In this document: positions 16,773-26,287 of the stretch, one piece after another
Layout of the letters: every line of letters begins with the position of its first letter
How positions within the stretch are numbered: the first letter of the stretch is position 1
Assembly (NCBI GenBank): GCA_004293815.1
Contig: RDZD01000034.1
Location: 1 to 43,814 of the forward strand
DNA from: Cytophagales bacterium
GTDB taxonomy: Bacteria > Bacteroidota > Bacteroidia > Cytophagales > Bernardetiaceae
Reading direction: 5' to 3'
DNA: 43,814 bases
The notes under the pieces: model-generated
Database searches by the model: none
Told to the model about the DNA's origin: nothing
What the model saw: only the letters and a program-made list of their open reading frames with translations
Position numbers and translations under genes: made by a program

Positions 16773-18920
16773 TTAGGACATTAATTTTTGAAGTAAGTTC
16801 ATAGCGGCTTGTGGAATCACTGTGCCAGGCCCGAAAATGGCTGCGACACCCTTTTGGTACAAGAAATCGTAGTCTTTAGGAGGAATAACCCCGCCAGCTA
16901 CAACTAAAATATCGTCGCGGCCAATGCTCTTGAGCTCCTCAATGAGCTGTGGCATCAACGTTTTATGTCCTGCGGCTAACGAAGACACGCCCACAATGTG
17001 TACGTCGTTTTCGGCAGCTTGTCTGGCTACTTCTTTAGGTGTTTGAAAGAGCGGCCCTATGTCCACATCAAAGCCCAAATCGGCAAAGCTCGTAGCCACC
17101 ACCTTAGCACCTCGGTCATGTCCGTCTTGTCCCATTTTAGCCACCATGATACGAGGACGGCGGCCTTCTTGGTTGGCAAATTGATCGGATAGCTTTTTGG
17201 CAGCTTTAAAAAGCTCGTTCTGGCTGCTTTCGCCTGCATATACACCAGAAACTGCACGCGTAGTGGCTTGATAACGGCCAAAAACCTTCTCCATGGCTGT
17301 AGAAATTTCGCCTAAAGAGGCTCTTTTGCGAGCGGCAATGACAGCCAAGGCCAGTAAATTACCTGTACCATTCTGAGCAGCTTGGGTAATGGCGTTTAGA
17401 GCTTCCTGTACGTCCTGCTCGTTGCGATCAGCGCGTAACTGCTTCAGCCTCTTAATTTGCGCTTGGCGCACTGCCGCATTATCCACGTCTAACAGGTCTA
17501 AGCTTTGTGAACTGTCGTCCTGTACTAAAAACTTGTTTACACCCACAATCGTGTCTTTTCCGCTATCAATGCGTGCCTGCTTACGTGCTGCGGCTTCTTC
17601 TATGCGGAGCTTGGGTAAGCCTGCTTCTATGGCTTTAGCCATACCGCCATAACTTTCTACTTCTTGTATAAGCTTCCATGCTTTTTCGGCCAAATCTTGG
17701 GTGAGTTGCTCCAAATAATAAGAGCCGCCGAGTGGGTCTATGCCCCAGCAGACTTGGGTTTGTTTCTGAATAAAAAGTTGTGTGTCGCGTGCTATTTTAG
17801 CCGAAAAGTCAGTGGGGAGTGCAATGGCCTCATCCAGTGAGTTCGTGTGAAGAGACTGCGTGTGTCCCATAACAGCTGCCATGGCTTCTATGCAAGTTCT
17901 GCCTACATTATTGAATGGATCTTGTTCTGTCAGAGACCAACCAGAAGTTTGACAATGTGTACGCAGCATCATCGATTTGGCCTTTTGAGGATTAAAGCCT
18001 TTGACAATTTTTGCCCAAAGCAAACGCCCTGCTCTCATTTTGGCCACTTCCATAAAAAAATTCATACCCACAGCCCAAAAGAACGACAAACGAGGTGCGA
18101 AATCATCTATGTTTAAACCAGTCTCAATGCCAGTGCGTAAGTATTCCAAGCCGTCAGCCAAAGTATAGGCCAGTTCTAAATCGTTAGAAGCTCCTGCTTC
18201 TTGCATGTGATAACCACTGATACTGATAGAGTTAAACTTGGGCATGTTTTCAGACGTGTACCTGAAGATATCAGCAATAATGCGCATGCTCTGAGCTGGT
18301 GGATAAATGTACGTATTTCGCACCATAAACTCCTTGAGGATATCGTTTTGGATAGTACCGCTTAATTGGCTTGGTGCTACACCTTGCTCTTCTGCTGCCA
18401 CAATGTAAAAAGCTAAGATGGGTATAACAGCACCATTCATAGTCATAGACACCGACATTTTATCCAAAGGGATCTCGTTAAAGAGAATTTTCATGTCTAA
18501 AACGGAGTCTATGGCCACGCCAGCCTTGCCCACGTCACCCTCCACTCGTGGATGGTCAGAATCGTAGCCTCGGTGCGTGGCTAGGTCAAAAGCTACGGAA
18601 AGTCCCTTTTGGCCAGCCGCGAGGTTACGCCTATAAAACGCATTGGAGGCCTCGGCTGTACTAAAACCTGCATATTGACGTATTGTCCATGGATTTTGGA
18701 CATACATGGTGCTATAAGGCCCTCTCAGAAAGGGTGCTATACCAGCCGAATAAGCCATTTCCTTGGCAAATTGGTTGTTCTGGGGTGTATAAACTGTGTT
18801 TAGCGTAAGTCCTTCTGGCGTGTGCCAAAGTGGCAAATCTACGTTTTGAAGAACATTTTTTCGTTTTAGAAGCACTTTATTTTTAAGTGCATCAAAAGAC
18901 TGTGAGGGAAAAAGAGACAT
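16773..18920 (-). CDS. Methylmalonyl-CoA mutase, large (catalytic) subunit
   Basis: The cobalamin enzyme interconverts succinyl-CoA and (R)-methylmalonyl-CoA. The 715 residues comprise a TIM-barrel part ([20 protein letters not shown] near residue 70, [16 protein letters not shown]) and a C-terminal B12-binding domain from about 580 with the base-off motif GQDGHDRG and [15 protein letters not shown] at 18920 is chosen: an upstream in-frame TTG at 18971 lies inside the -33 promoter box. No small subunit, epimerase or MeaB-type chaperone is adjacent. The length is close to that of homodimeric E. coli Sbm as well as to heterodimer alpha subunits, so the oligomer type is open. It leads an operon with the Smr gene. 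Confidence 0.93.
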   Translation of the reverse strand: MSLFPSQSFDALKNKVLLKRKNVLQNVDLPLWHTPEGLTLNTVYTPQNNQFAKEMAYSAGIAPFLRGPYSTMYVQNPWTIRQYAGFSTAEASNAFYRRNLAAGQKGLSVAFDLATHRGYDSDHPRVEGDVGKAGVAIDSVLDMKILFNEIPLDKMSVSMTMNGAVIPILAFYIVAAEEQGVAPSQLSGTIQNDILKEFMVRNTYIYPPAQSMRIIADIFRYTSENMPKFNSISISGYHMQEAGASNDLELAYTLADGLEYLRTGIETGLNIDDFAPRLSFFWAVGMNFFMEVAKMRAGRLLWAKIVKGFNPQKAKSMMLRTHCQTSGWSLTEQDPFNNVGRTCIEAMAAVMGHTQSLHTNSLDEAIALPTDFSAKIARDTQLFIQKQTQVCWGIDPLGGSYYLEQLTQDLAEKAWKLIQEVESYGGMAKAIEAGLPKLRIEEAAARKQARIDSGKDTIVGVNKFLVQDDSSQSLDLLDVDNAAVRQAQIKRLKQLRADRNEQDVQEALNAITQAAQNGTGNLLALAVIAARKRASLGEISTAMEKVFGRYQATTRAVSGVYAGESSQNELFKAAKKLSDQFANQEGRRPRIMVAKMGQDGHDRGAKVVATSFADLGFDVDIGPLFQTPKEVARQAAENDVHIVGVSSLAAGHKTLMPQLIEELKSIGRDDILVVAGGVIPPKDYDFLYQKGVAAIFGPGTVIPQAAMNLLQKLMS

Positions 18921-18941
18921 AGCCAACAAGCATTTTGCAGG

Positions 18942-18972
18942 CAAATGTAAACAATGTTTTTGGGAGAACAAA
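18942..18972 (-). promoter_or_regulatory. Promoter of the methylmalonyl-CoA mutase operon
   Basis: On the minus strand, TTTG (18969-18972) and TACATTTG (18942-18949) are exactly 19 bases apart. Transcription starting near 18935 leaves only about 15 bases before the ATG at 18920. Confidence 0.75.
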
Positions 18973-19046
18973 TTTAAATTTTTTGATTTTGAGGCTTAGT
19001 TAATAGCACTTGACGAAGCCCGAGTCAAAAAACAGAGCAAAACTGC

Positions 19047-21773
19047 TTACAATCTCAAGCCTATAATGGTGATATCATCTCGCTGATCTGCCTCGCCCTG
19101 ATGTTGCTGAAGCAAGTTGAGCAAATAGTTCTTTTGGAAGCTCATATCCTTATTGGCATTGAGAGCGAGAGCCTGCTTGAGCTTGGTAGAGCCTATTTTT
19201 TCGCGAGTTTCTGAGGCTTGATCCGCAAAACCATCTGTTGTAAAATACAGCTCATTGCCTACAGAAAGCGTGATGGATTCTTGCGTGAAAGTTTGATTTG
19301 AACGCTTTTTGGGAGAGCCGCCTATAGATTTTTTTGCTCCTTTAAGCTCAAACAATTCTGATTTAGAATCACGGAAGTAGTACAAGTTTCGTTTGGCTCC
19401 TGCAAATACAATCTGCTTGCGTCCAGGTGTGTCTTTAGATGGTGAAATAACGCTAAGAGCAATGTCCATGCCGTCAGAGTTCTCTTGCGCATCTTGCTTG
19501 AGGAGCTTTTGAATATTTTCGTTAAGGCTGTTGAGAATGCCTACCAAGTCGTGTGCATAGCCAAAATCCAGAACAATTTGGTCTAACAAGCTAATACCCA
19601 GCATGGTCATAAATGCGCCTGGCACGCCATGCCCAGTACAGTCTCCTACGGCCAAGAAGACATTCTGCTGAAATTCTCTTACCCAATAAAAATCGCCTGA
19701 AACAATGTCTTTGGGTTTGTAGATGATAAAAGATTCTTTGAAAAATCTAATAAATACCTCTTCACTAGGCAGCAAAATTTCCTGAATGTCGCTAGCATAG
19801 CGCAAACTGGCAGTAATTTGACGATTTTGTAGTTCTATTTCTTTTTTATCTTCGTCTATTTGCAAATAGGCCGCCGTATTGTCTAGGGCAATGGCAATAT
19901 AGGCTGCCAAAGACTCTAAAATCTTGAAATGTTTTTGGTTATAAGCGTTTTTCTTGAGGCTTTGTACTGTTAAAACGCCTATCACCCCGTGCTCAGTTTC
20001 GAGTGGAAAATAGAGCAAAGACTGTCGCGACTCTACGATTTTACTTGGCTTTTTACTTTTAAGATAGAGGCTGTACTCTAAGTCAAAGTCATTGATAAAG
20101 AGAGGCTTTTTGTTTATCAGACACCAGAGTGAAATTCTATCTTCCTCATCTAAGCTCAAGACCACTTTATTTTGAGCTTCTCCATTGACCAAGTATTCAT
20201 CAAAAGTGAGCGACTGCTCCTGTTGGTCATACATGCCTATCGCAAACACATGCGCATCCATGAGCTTATTGATGTGCTCATAAACACGCGCTACAATGGA
20301 TTTGATACCAAGCTCTGAGGTAATATCTTTGCCCACTTCGCTAATGACCATGATGTCATTGTAAGCCTGCTTAATTTCTAGTTGATTTTTTTCCAATTCT
20401 GCCTTTTGTTCCACTAGCTCATCGTTGATGGCTTCTATTTCTTGTGTGCGGCGTTTTACTTCTAGTTCCAATTGTATTTTTTGTTCTTCAGCAATGCGCT
20501 TTCTTTCCATTTCTTGAGTGTACTTTAGGCGTTCTTGCTTAATTCTTTGCTCTTCCAGCTCATCGCGCATAGCGTTAATACGGTCAGAGAGTGCTAATGA
20601 AAATATGAGAATTTGTAGCACATCACCAAACTGAGTGGCGTTGAGAGTATACATGTTTTGAATAATCAAGCCTTGAGCCGCAAGTGTTTGAATAACAAAG
20701 CCCAAAAGGAAAAAGATATTAGCCAAAAGCAAAAAGCGCGCAGGTCTGTACTTGTTGCGAATTGCAATGATGTTGGCCATAAGAATTACCACCACCGAAA
20801 TAGTGACTGCTGCCAAATGGAACGTAATAGCCCAAATATCAAATAAAGCAAGCACTATGAATAAAACCTTGGCTAGTGCTAAACCTATAATGAGTTGGAA
20901 CGTCCAGTTCTTGGCGGTCTGCCTGATATTCAAAAAGAAAATGATGAAAATATCAAAAAATATCCAAGACAAAGAGTAAATAGGATAAGCACTGTATAGG
21001 TTCCAGTACGGGAATGAGGGCCATATATATTCTAAGGCAAACCCCTCTAAAATGGCATTGGCAAAGACATCAAAAAAGATGAACAGGGAGTAAAAAAGGT
21101 AGTTTTTATCTCTTAAAAAGACAAAAAGGCTCAAATTGTAAAAAGTCATCAGAAGCATCGCGCCGATATAGATACCCTGCCAAAAACGCCGCTCTTCGTA
21201 GTCGCGTTCCACAGACTCAAAGTTGCGAATGCTTAAAGACTCAAAACTTTTAAATACTAGCTGATTATTTCTATGAAAATTGCTCTTGTTTTCTAACTTT
21301 AGATAGTAAGTTTGTTCGCCCATTCGATTCAAAACTATTTGCAAATAAGGCGCATGACCTGTTTGTAGCGGACGTTGCCAGTAAGGCATCAGAATGCCAG
21401 ATTCTTTACTTGTCCAAAGATCATCTCCCTGTTCATGGTAAATGGTGGCAAAGTCCCAATGATCTACACTCAAAAGCATATTGATAGCCTGATGGTGAGA
21501 GTTGTTGAGCGAAAAGCGCAGCCAGTGAGTGTCTTGGCCAGGAGTAGGTTTCCACTCAGGCGAAAAAGGCACAAAGGGGAGACCAACAATGTCTTTAATA
21601 TTTTTGCCTTGTGTGGGAGCTACACAATATTCTGCAAAGTCATACAAACGAACGTGTTGGGTGGTATCCACTATTAAATAAGCACCTTGCGCACGCAATA
21701 TGTCTGCGCTCATGGAGCAAACAAGCAGCAGGGCGAAAGTGCAAATTTGTAAGTAAAAATTCCGTACCAACAT
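19047..21773 (-). CDS. 7TMR-DISM receptor with GAF and SpoIIE-type PP2C phosphatase
   Basis: The 908-residue product has a signal peptide (LLVCSMSADILRAQG), an extracytoplasmic beta-rich 7TMR-DISMED2-like domain (about 35-185, with DTHWLRFSLNNSHHQAINMLL), seven membrane helices (about 195-410), a long coiled coil (415-480), a GAF domain (about 485-645) and a C-terminal SpoIIE phosphatase domain. Metal-binding motifs are present: VSGDFYW, VGDCTGHGVPGAFM, FTTDGFAD and RDDITII. Such proteins turn an outside signal into dephosphorylation of Ser/Thr, usually on an anti-sigma factor antagonist, but no such partner is adjacent. It is transcribed alone, divergently from the CAP gene. Confidence 0.9.
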   Translation of the reverse strand: MLVRNFYLQICTFALLLVCSMSADILRAQGAYLIVDTTQHVRLYDFAEYCVAPTQGKNIKDIVGLPFVPFSPEWKPTPGQDTHWLRFSLNNSHHQAINMLLSVDHWDFATIYHEQGDDLWTSKESGILMPYWQRPLQTGHAPYLQIVLNRMGEQTYYLKLENKSNFHRNNQLVFKSFESLSIRNFESVERDYEERRFWQGIYIGAMLLMTFYNLSLFVFLRDKNYLFYSLFIFFDVFANAILEGFALEYIWPSFPYWNLYSAYPIYSLSWIFFDIFIIFFLNIRQTAKNWTFQLIIGLALAKVLFIVLALFDIWAITFHLAAVTISVVVILMANIIAIRNKYRPARFLLLANIFFLLGFVIQTLAAQGLIIQNMYTLNATQFGDVLQILIFSLALSDRINAMRDELEEQRIKQERLKYTQEMERKRIAEEQKIQLELEVKRRTQEIEAINDELVEQKAELEKNQLEIKQAYNDIMVISEVGKDITSELGIKSIVARVYEHINKLMDAHVFAIGMYDQQEQSLTFDEYLVNGEAQNKVVLSLDEEDRISLWCLINKKPLFINDFDLEYSLYLKSKKPSKIVESRQSLLYFPLETEHGVIGVLTVQSLKKNAYNQKHFKILESLAAYIAIALDNTAAYLQIDEDKKEIELQNRQITASLRYASDIQEILLPSEEVFIRFFKESFIIYKPKDIVSGDFYWVREFQQNVFLAVGDCTGHGVPGAFMTMLGISLLDQIVLDFGYAHDLVGILNSLNENIQKLLKQDAQENSDGMDIALSVISPSKDTPGRKQIVFAGAKRNLYYFRDSKSELFELKGAKKSIGGSPKKRSNQTFTQESITLSVGNELYFTTDGFADQASETREKIGSTKLKQALALNANKDMSFQKNYLLNLLQQHQGEADQRDDITIIGLRL

Positions 21774-22082
21774 CCTTTATAAAGCAATTAACTTGCTAAT
21801 TCTCAAAGACTAGAATAAGCCCAAAAGGCTTAAAACCTAATTATATTGAAGTAAACTAAATGTGTTGTCAAATCACTCATTGAATACAATTACGCTTCAA
21901 AGATAACAAAATTTGAGCCTAATTATCATTTGAGCAAATTTTTTATGTAAAAAAAATCTATTTTGCGGTCATCTTTTAAGTATGATTTGTCATCATAATT
22001 TTATATCTTTTTAAGCGTTTTTAGCTGTATATCTGTTAGTTTTCTAAATGTTACGGGCTTACATGAATAGCTTTTTTGCCTT
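21774..22082. other. Divergent intergenic region, phosphatase gene / CAP gene
   Basis: These 309 bases are AT-rich and hold no gene. A small hairpin, TAAGCC-CAAAA-GGCTTA (21814-21830), would lie in the leader of the phosphatase mRNA. TATCTTTG on the minus strand near 21900 fits a -7 box but has no partner box. No confident promoter was found on either strand. Confidence 0.3.
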
Positions 22083-23336
22083 ATGAGAATCTTTTTTTTG
22101 ATAATAAGCTGTTTGGGACTTGTTCTGGGAAAATTTGATGAGGGCTGCATGGCGCAAGGCTATCAAGACAGAGCCTATCTGGATCAGTTTTCTGAGTGGA
22201 AAAATCCACGCTATCAGCCCGCTTTTACTGCTGCTAAGCAACCTTATTTAAATGAGGAAGAACAAAATTTTGTGCTTTTTTTAAATCTGCTGCGCCTCAA
22301 TCCTAGCCTCTTTGCCAAAACATTTTTTGTAGAGAACCCTAAATGGAACGAAGCCAATTCCCTTGGCTACTCGGTAATGATGAGAGCTGATGTGAAATCT
22401 ACACAAGCCTATGTTTTGAGTCTCGAGCCACTCACAGAGGTCGTGGTGCCCAGCAAAAATAATTGTGATTACAGCACTTGCCGATTAGAGAATTCTGAAA
22501 GCGCGTTTTGTAAGAGTCTTGTTATGACCAGTAGTTCCTCTGGGCAACAGTTTTATGAAAACTCTGGCTTGAGAATATTGATGGGCTTTTTGAGCCGTGA
22601 AAATACTGTTGTTGCGTTTTGGGAAAAAGAGCAGGTAGGGCATTGGGGTCTTCATATTGGGGCTAGTTTGCAGAAAGGGAAGGTTTCTAGTGGCATTTAT
22701 TTTTTTAGCGACCCTGTTTATACAAAAGCAGAGTACGAAAAAATGCTGACTGAAGAAAATAAGCAAAAAGATTCAAGAGATTTTAGAGACTTTATGGCGA
22801 TGGTTCCTGCATGGAATGCGCCCAAATATAAAGCTGCCAATACTGCGCAAAATGTCAACTATCTGAAAAAGAATGAAAAAGAAGTCTACTACTTTCTTAA
22901 TCTGGCCAGACTCAATCCGCCTCTTTTTGCTGAAACGTTTCTCAAGAAGTATGTGGCTTGGAACGACGGCTACGCGCCTGACATGCAAGATTATTATGTT
23001 AGCTCGCTTTATAAAACGATGCTTAAAACAGCCAGTATGCCCGTTTTAGTGCCAGATCAGCAGCTGTACGAAACAGCCAAATGCCACGCTGTTTATTCAG
23101 GCAAAATTGGTTATGTGGGGCATGAGCGTCAGGGTTGCAATGAAAATTTTAGCGGTGAGTGTTGCGCCTACGGCTCAGGTTCGGGCTTAGAAATTGTGAT
23201 GCAACTACTTATAGATTACGATGTGGCGAGTCTTGGACACCGCGAAATGTGTTTAGATCCTCGCTATAAGTCTTTGGGTGTGTCTGTAGAGCCGCACAAA
23301 ACCTACCGCGTGAATTGCGTGATGGATTTTAGATAA
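22083..23336 (+). CDS. Secreted protein with two tandem CAP (SCP/PR-1) domains, the first degenerate
   Basis: The 417-residue product has a short signal peptide (residues 1-25, ending GCMAQ). Two halves align: FLNLLRLNPSLFAKTFF (about 61-77) with FLNLARLNPPLFAETFL (about 270-286), showing an internal duplication. The second half is a good CAP domain, with KCHAVYSGKIGYVGHERQGC, GECCAYGSGSGLEIVMQLLI, LGHREMCLDPRYKSLGV and a C-terminal NCVMDF. The first half has lost most of these residues, though GHWGLHIG remains. CAP proteins are secreted and bind lipids or act on other cells; the biochemical role here is not known. It is transcribed alone and converges on the acyltransferase gene. Confidence 0.8.
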   Translation: MRIFFLIISCLGLVLGKFDEGCMAQGYQDRAYLDQFSEWKNPRYQPAFTAAKQPYLNEEEQNFVLFLNLLRLNPSLFAKTFFVENPKWNEANSLGYSVMMRADVKSTQAYVLSLEPLTEVVVPSKNNCDYSTCRLENSESAFCKSLVMTSSSSGQQFYENSGLRILMGFLSRENTVVAFWEKEQVGHWGLHIGASLQKGKVSSGIYFFSDPVYTKAEYEKMLTEENKQKDSRDFRDFMAMVPAWNAPKYKAANTAQNVNYLKKNEKEVYYFLNLARLNPPLFAETFLKKYVAWNDGYAPDMQDYYVSSLYKTMLKTASMPVLVPDQQLYETAKCHAVYSGKIGYVGHERQGCNENFSGECCAYGSGSGLEIVMQLLIDYDVASLGHREMCLDPRYKSLGVSVEPHKTYRVNCVMDFR

Positions 23337-23406
23337 TCTATTTGAAAAAAGCAGTGTATAAATTGTAGATTGTGCTAGTCCGAATAAAGGATTGACTAGA
23401 ATAGGC

Positions 23407-24771
23407 TTACAGATTTAGTTTTTCGTAATCTGATCGGGCTTGAGCCAAGTGCTGTAAAATATCTTGTCTTTGAGCCAAAAGCTGACTGATGAGTGTAGAT
23501 TTTGAATAAAAAATACCCCAAAGTGTGATGCGTTTGTATATACTCTGCCAGCGAGCGGTGTAATACATTGCCCAAAAGGCTGTGAGAGGTAGTAAAGTAC
23601 TGTAAATCAATGTGTAAATAAAGTTTTCAAGAAGATAATGACAAAGCCAAATCTGAAGCGCGTAGAAAATACTGAAGCTCAATATCCCGCTGCTCATCAT
23701 AATGGGCGCAGTATATTCTTTTTCTTTGGTGAGCCAATTGGCCATATATGAAGGCAAAATATAAGGCAAGTAATTGTTGACTAAGCCAAAAAGGTATAAA
23801 GGGAAGCCTATAATCAACAAAAAAGAGCTTTTGAGGGTATCTGACCACAGTTGTGCGTCGCCTTCAGGCTCGGCAAGTGTGGAGTCTTTGAGTTTGAGTC
23901 GGTCTAAAGCCCCAAAATACCGCTGTATTTTTTGTCTTAAAACTTGGGTTCTTTCTGGCTCGTTGGCATTAAAATACCTGTAGGCTTTGAGAATTTCTTG
24001 AGTGAGTAAAAAGCCTTCCGTCCCCATTTCTTTCTGCTTTTTAGTGGCAAATGCGGCTTTGTAAATCTTCTCTATCTGCTGTACGGCAAGGTCTTCTTCA
24101 GGACTATTCACAATCAACATCTCATTTTCGAGAGCCAGCCGAGTGTCTTCAGTCAATTTTTTGATAGCTAGAGAAGGATCAACTTCATAGAGGCTTTGGT
24201 AGTTTTTGAGACTAATAGGCTCGGCACAGCTCACAAATACCCGGCTGCGAAAGCGGTGGCTGTTGGTATAATTAAGCCCCACAGGCTGAATGCATAGACC
24301 CAGTTCAAAGTTATTGTCTGCCTCAGCTCCTAGTGCAATCCTAGCAGTACCCGATTTGATGTCGCGCAGTCTGCGTTCGCTCACGCTTGTACCTTCGGGG
24401 AAAATAAGTAAAGAGCCTTTTTTCTTCAGAAAGTCAAAACACTGTTGGAATACAGCCTGATTTTGCACTTTCATTTGTTCGGGTGTAGAGTTGGCTTCTT
24501 GCAAGTCTTGGGCGCGAAAAATAGGAATCATGTTCATATTGCCTAAAAACCAACGTTTGAAAGCTGAATTAAAGAGTGCCCCTTTGGCTAAAAAATAGAG
24601 TGGCTGCTTGAACAAACTAGCCACAATGAAGGGATCCATGAAAGTATTGGGGTGATTGGCCACCACAATTGTCGTATTGTTTGGCAAAGATCCTTTGTAA
24701 GAGACTTTTAACTCCCTAAAAAAAACCGACAAAGCCGTTCTAATGAGCAGTTTTAGCAAAAAGTAAAACAC
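23407..24771 (-). CDS. Lysophospholipid / glycerol-3-phosphate acyltransferase (PlsC family)
   Basis: The 454-residue membrane protein carries the PlsC acyltransferase domain in its first 230 residues. Motif I is NHPNTFMD, with five residues between His and Asp instead of four; motif II is around NMNMIPIFR and motif III is FPEGTSVSERRL. Two C-terminal hydrophobic regions (about 315-340 and 360-405) anchor it. The HxNxxxD variant and the C-terminal membrane helices recall the Gat1/Sct1-like acyltransferases, so glycerol-3-phosphate or a lysolipid may be the acceptor. The start codon is GTG. It follows yggS by 26 bases, so the two are probably cotranscribed. Confidence 0.85.
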   Translation of the reverse strand: MFYFLLKLLIRTALSVFFRELKVSYKGSLPNNTTIVVANHPNTFMDPFIVASLFKQPLYFLAKGALFNSAFKRWFLGNMNMIPIFRAQDLQEANSTPEQMKVQNQAVFQQCFDFLKKKGSLLIFPEGTSVSERRLRDIKSGTARIALGAEADNNFELGLCIQPVGLNYTNSHRFRSRVFVSCAEPISLKNYQSLYEVDPSLAIKKLTEDTRLALENEMLIVNSPEEDLAVQQIEKIYKAAFATKKQKEMGTEGFLLTQEILKAYRYFNANEPERTQVLRQKIQRYFGALDRLKLKDSTLAEPEGDAQLWSDTLKSSFLLIIGFPLYLFGLVNNYLPYILPSYMANWLTKEKEYTAPIMMSSGILSFSIFYALQIWLCHYLLENFIYTLIYSTLLPLTAFWAMYYTARWQSIYKRITLWGIFYSKSTLISQLLAQRQDILQHLAQARSDYEKLNL

Positions 24772-24797
24772 AGATGTAAAAGCTTGAGTGAATTTTT

Positions 24798-25454
24798 TTA
24801 AAACAGTAGGCTGCCCACACGTACCATTGTGCTGCCTTCGGCAAGTGCTAGGTCAAAATCACCACTCATCCCCATGGACAGTTCACGCCACTCAAAAATT
24901 TGGCCATGATACATAGATCGCACCCTATCGTAACATTGCTTCAAAAAGCGAAATTCTGAATGAGTTTTTTCTCTGTCCTCTGTGAGTGTACCCATACCCA
25001 TCAAACCAATGATTTTTACATGACTAAGGGTCTTTAAAACAGGATTTTGTAATAAATCTTCCAGCTCTGTCAGGTTCAAGCCAAACTTGCTTTCCTCTTC
25101 TGCAATGTGCATTTGTAGTAAACAAGGAATGACGCGCTGGTGTTGAGTGGCGCGTTTATTAATTTCTTGCAAAAGCCCTAAACTATCCACCGAATGAATA
25201 CATGCAACAAAAGGCGCAATATATTTCACTTTGTTGGTTTGCAGGTGTCCTATCAGATGCCACTCAATGTCTTTTGGGAGGGCTTCATAGCGGCTAAGCA
25301 GCTCTTGGACACGGTTTTCAGCCATTACACGCACGCCAGCGGCATGAGCAGCCTTCAGACTTTCTATGGGTTGAGTTTTGCTGACCACAACCAAACGGGC
25401 TTGGTATTTGCTTACCTGAGCGAGTACTGATTGGTACTTTTCTGAGTTAAACAT
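24798..25454 (-). CDS. yggS: YggS/PLPBP family pyridoxal-phosphate homeostasis protein
   Basis: This PLP-binding, non-enzymatic protein maintains vitamin B6 and amino-acid balance. The product has LVVVSKTQP with the PLP-linked Lys (residue about 26), AENRVQELLSRY, WHLIGHLQTNKVKYI, and the C-terminal LSMGMSGDFDLALAEGSTMVRVGS that grips the phosphate. ATG at 25454 gives 218 residues and the usual short N-terminus. The longer frame from 25517 would start upstream of the -7 box at 25492-25499, and its added residues are hydrophobic and unlike the family. It is the first gene of a two-gene operon with the acyltransferase. Confidence 0.92.
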   Translation of the reverse strand: MFNSEKYQSVLAQVSKYQARLVVVSKTQPIESLKAAHAAGVRVMAENRVQELLSRYEALPKDIEWHLIGHLQTNKVKYIAPFVACIHSVDSLGLLQEINKRATQHQRVIPCLLQMHIAEEESKFGLNLTELEDLLQNPVLKTLSHVKIIGLMGMGTLTEDREKTHSEFRFLKQCYDRVRSMYHGQIFEWRELSMGMSGDFDLALAEGSTMVRVGSLLF

Positions 25455-25491
25455 GAGGCTAAAAAAGGGTTTGAGCATGCTTAGTATTGAG

Positions 25492-25499
25492 CAAATATA
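25492..25499 (-). promoter_or_regulatory. -7 promoter element of yggS
   Basis: TATATTTG on the minus strand is a perfect TAnnTTTG box. The nearest TTTG is only 15 bases upstream of it, so the -33 box is uncertain. Its place fixes the yggS start downstream of about 25485. Confidence 0.5.
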
Positions 25500-25798
25500 C
25501 ACCTCTTTGTGATTCAAAAAGCTCCCAGCACATAATTTTTTGTAATTAAACCTTATCAGACTCTGGAGTTAGAGAAATAAAGAGTTTGTTTACATTGGTG
25601 TAAAAAAGAAAGTCATGCTCCCAGACTTATTTATTGGGATTGAGATGCAAAAAATTGGGTCATGGCTGTTAAAAAAAGCTAAATTTCAGGTGCTTTCTGC
25701 CGCAAGGCGTAGTATTGTCAAAAAAAATACAGAACTTGCGGGCTTTAAAAAGGATAGGTGCTTATGACTTATTTAATCTTGTTATGTTTCTCTTCAAA

Positions 25799-26287
25799 AT
25801 GCAAAAATTTGTTACAAAAAGGGCTATTACTTCGTTGAAAACGAGGTCTTTATTGTACCTCTTTTTGTGCTTTCTGTTGATGAGTGGCTGCAATGATTGC
25901 AGTTATGAAGTGGACAGTCTCACACGTGTGCGTGTCCGCTTTGTGGATGAGGCTGGCAAAGAAAAAAAGGTAAACTTCAGCACCGTAGAGGCCGTAAGTG
26001 ATGAAAAACGTCCAGCTTTGTACGTGAACCAAACTTTATCGATTTATGAGCTTCCTCTCAATACTTTGACCAACGAAGGCAAATTTGTTTTTAAGACGGC
26101 TGGTATTCCTGATACCGTAACCATAGAATATTCGGTTAGATATGAGCCTGTTACTCCCAACTGTGGTGTAAAAGAAATTGTTATTCTTAAATCTGTAAGC
26201 ACTACTGGCCGCTCTCTTAAAAATGCGACCCTCGTTCGCACACAACCGCTTGTTTATTATAAATACGATGTGGACATACAGAATTAG
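25799..26287 (+). CDS. Lipoprotein, probable DUF6452 family
   Basis: From ATG at 25799 the product has 162 residues: a basic N-terminus (MQKFVTKRAITSLKTRS), a hydrophobic stretch and the lipobox LMSGC, followed by NDCSYEVDSLTRVRVRFVDE. The body reads as beta-rich. An earlier in-frame start at 25715 would add residues before the signal peptide and is less likely. The pairing with the next gene is a known feature of Bacteroidota genomes for DUF6452 and DUF6048 proteins; I assign the family from this context and from the lipobox-plus-beta layout, with moderate certainty. The function is unknown. The 3' end overlaps the next gene by 20 bases, so translation is probably coupled. Confidence 0.75.
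   Translation: MQKFVTKRAITSLKTRSLLYLFLCFLLMSGCNDCSYEVDSLTRVRVRFVDEAGKEKKVNFSTVEAVSDEKRPALYVNQTLSIYELPLNTLTNEGKFVFKTAGIPDTVTIEYSVRYEPVTPNCGVKEIVILKSVSTTGRSLKNATLVRTQPLVYYKYDVDIQN

Noticed and set aside
23375..23399. CTAGTC/GACTAG inverted repeat between the CAP and acyltransferase genes
   Set aside because: A six-base stem with a long loop and no T-run is too weak to call a terminator.
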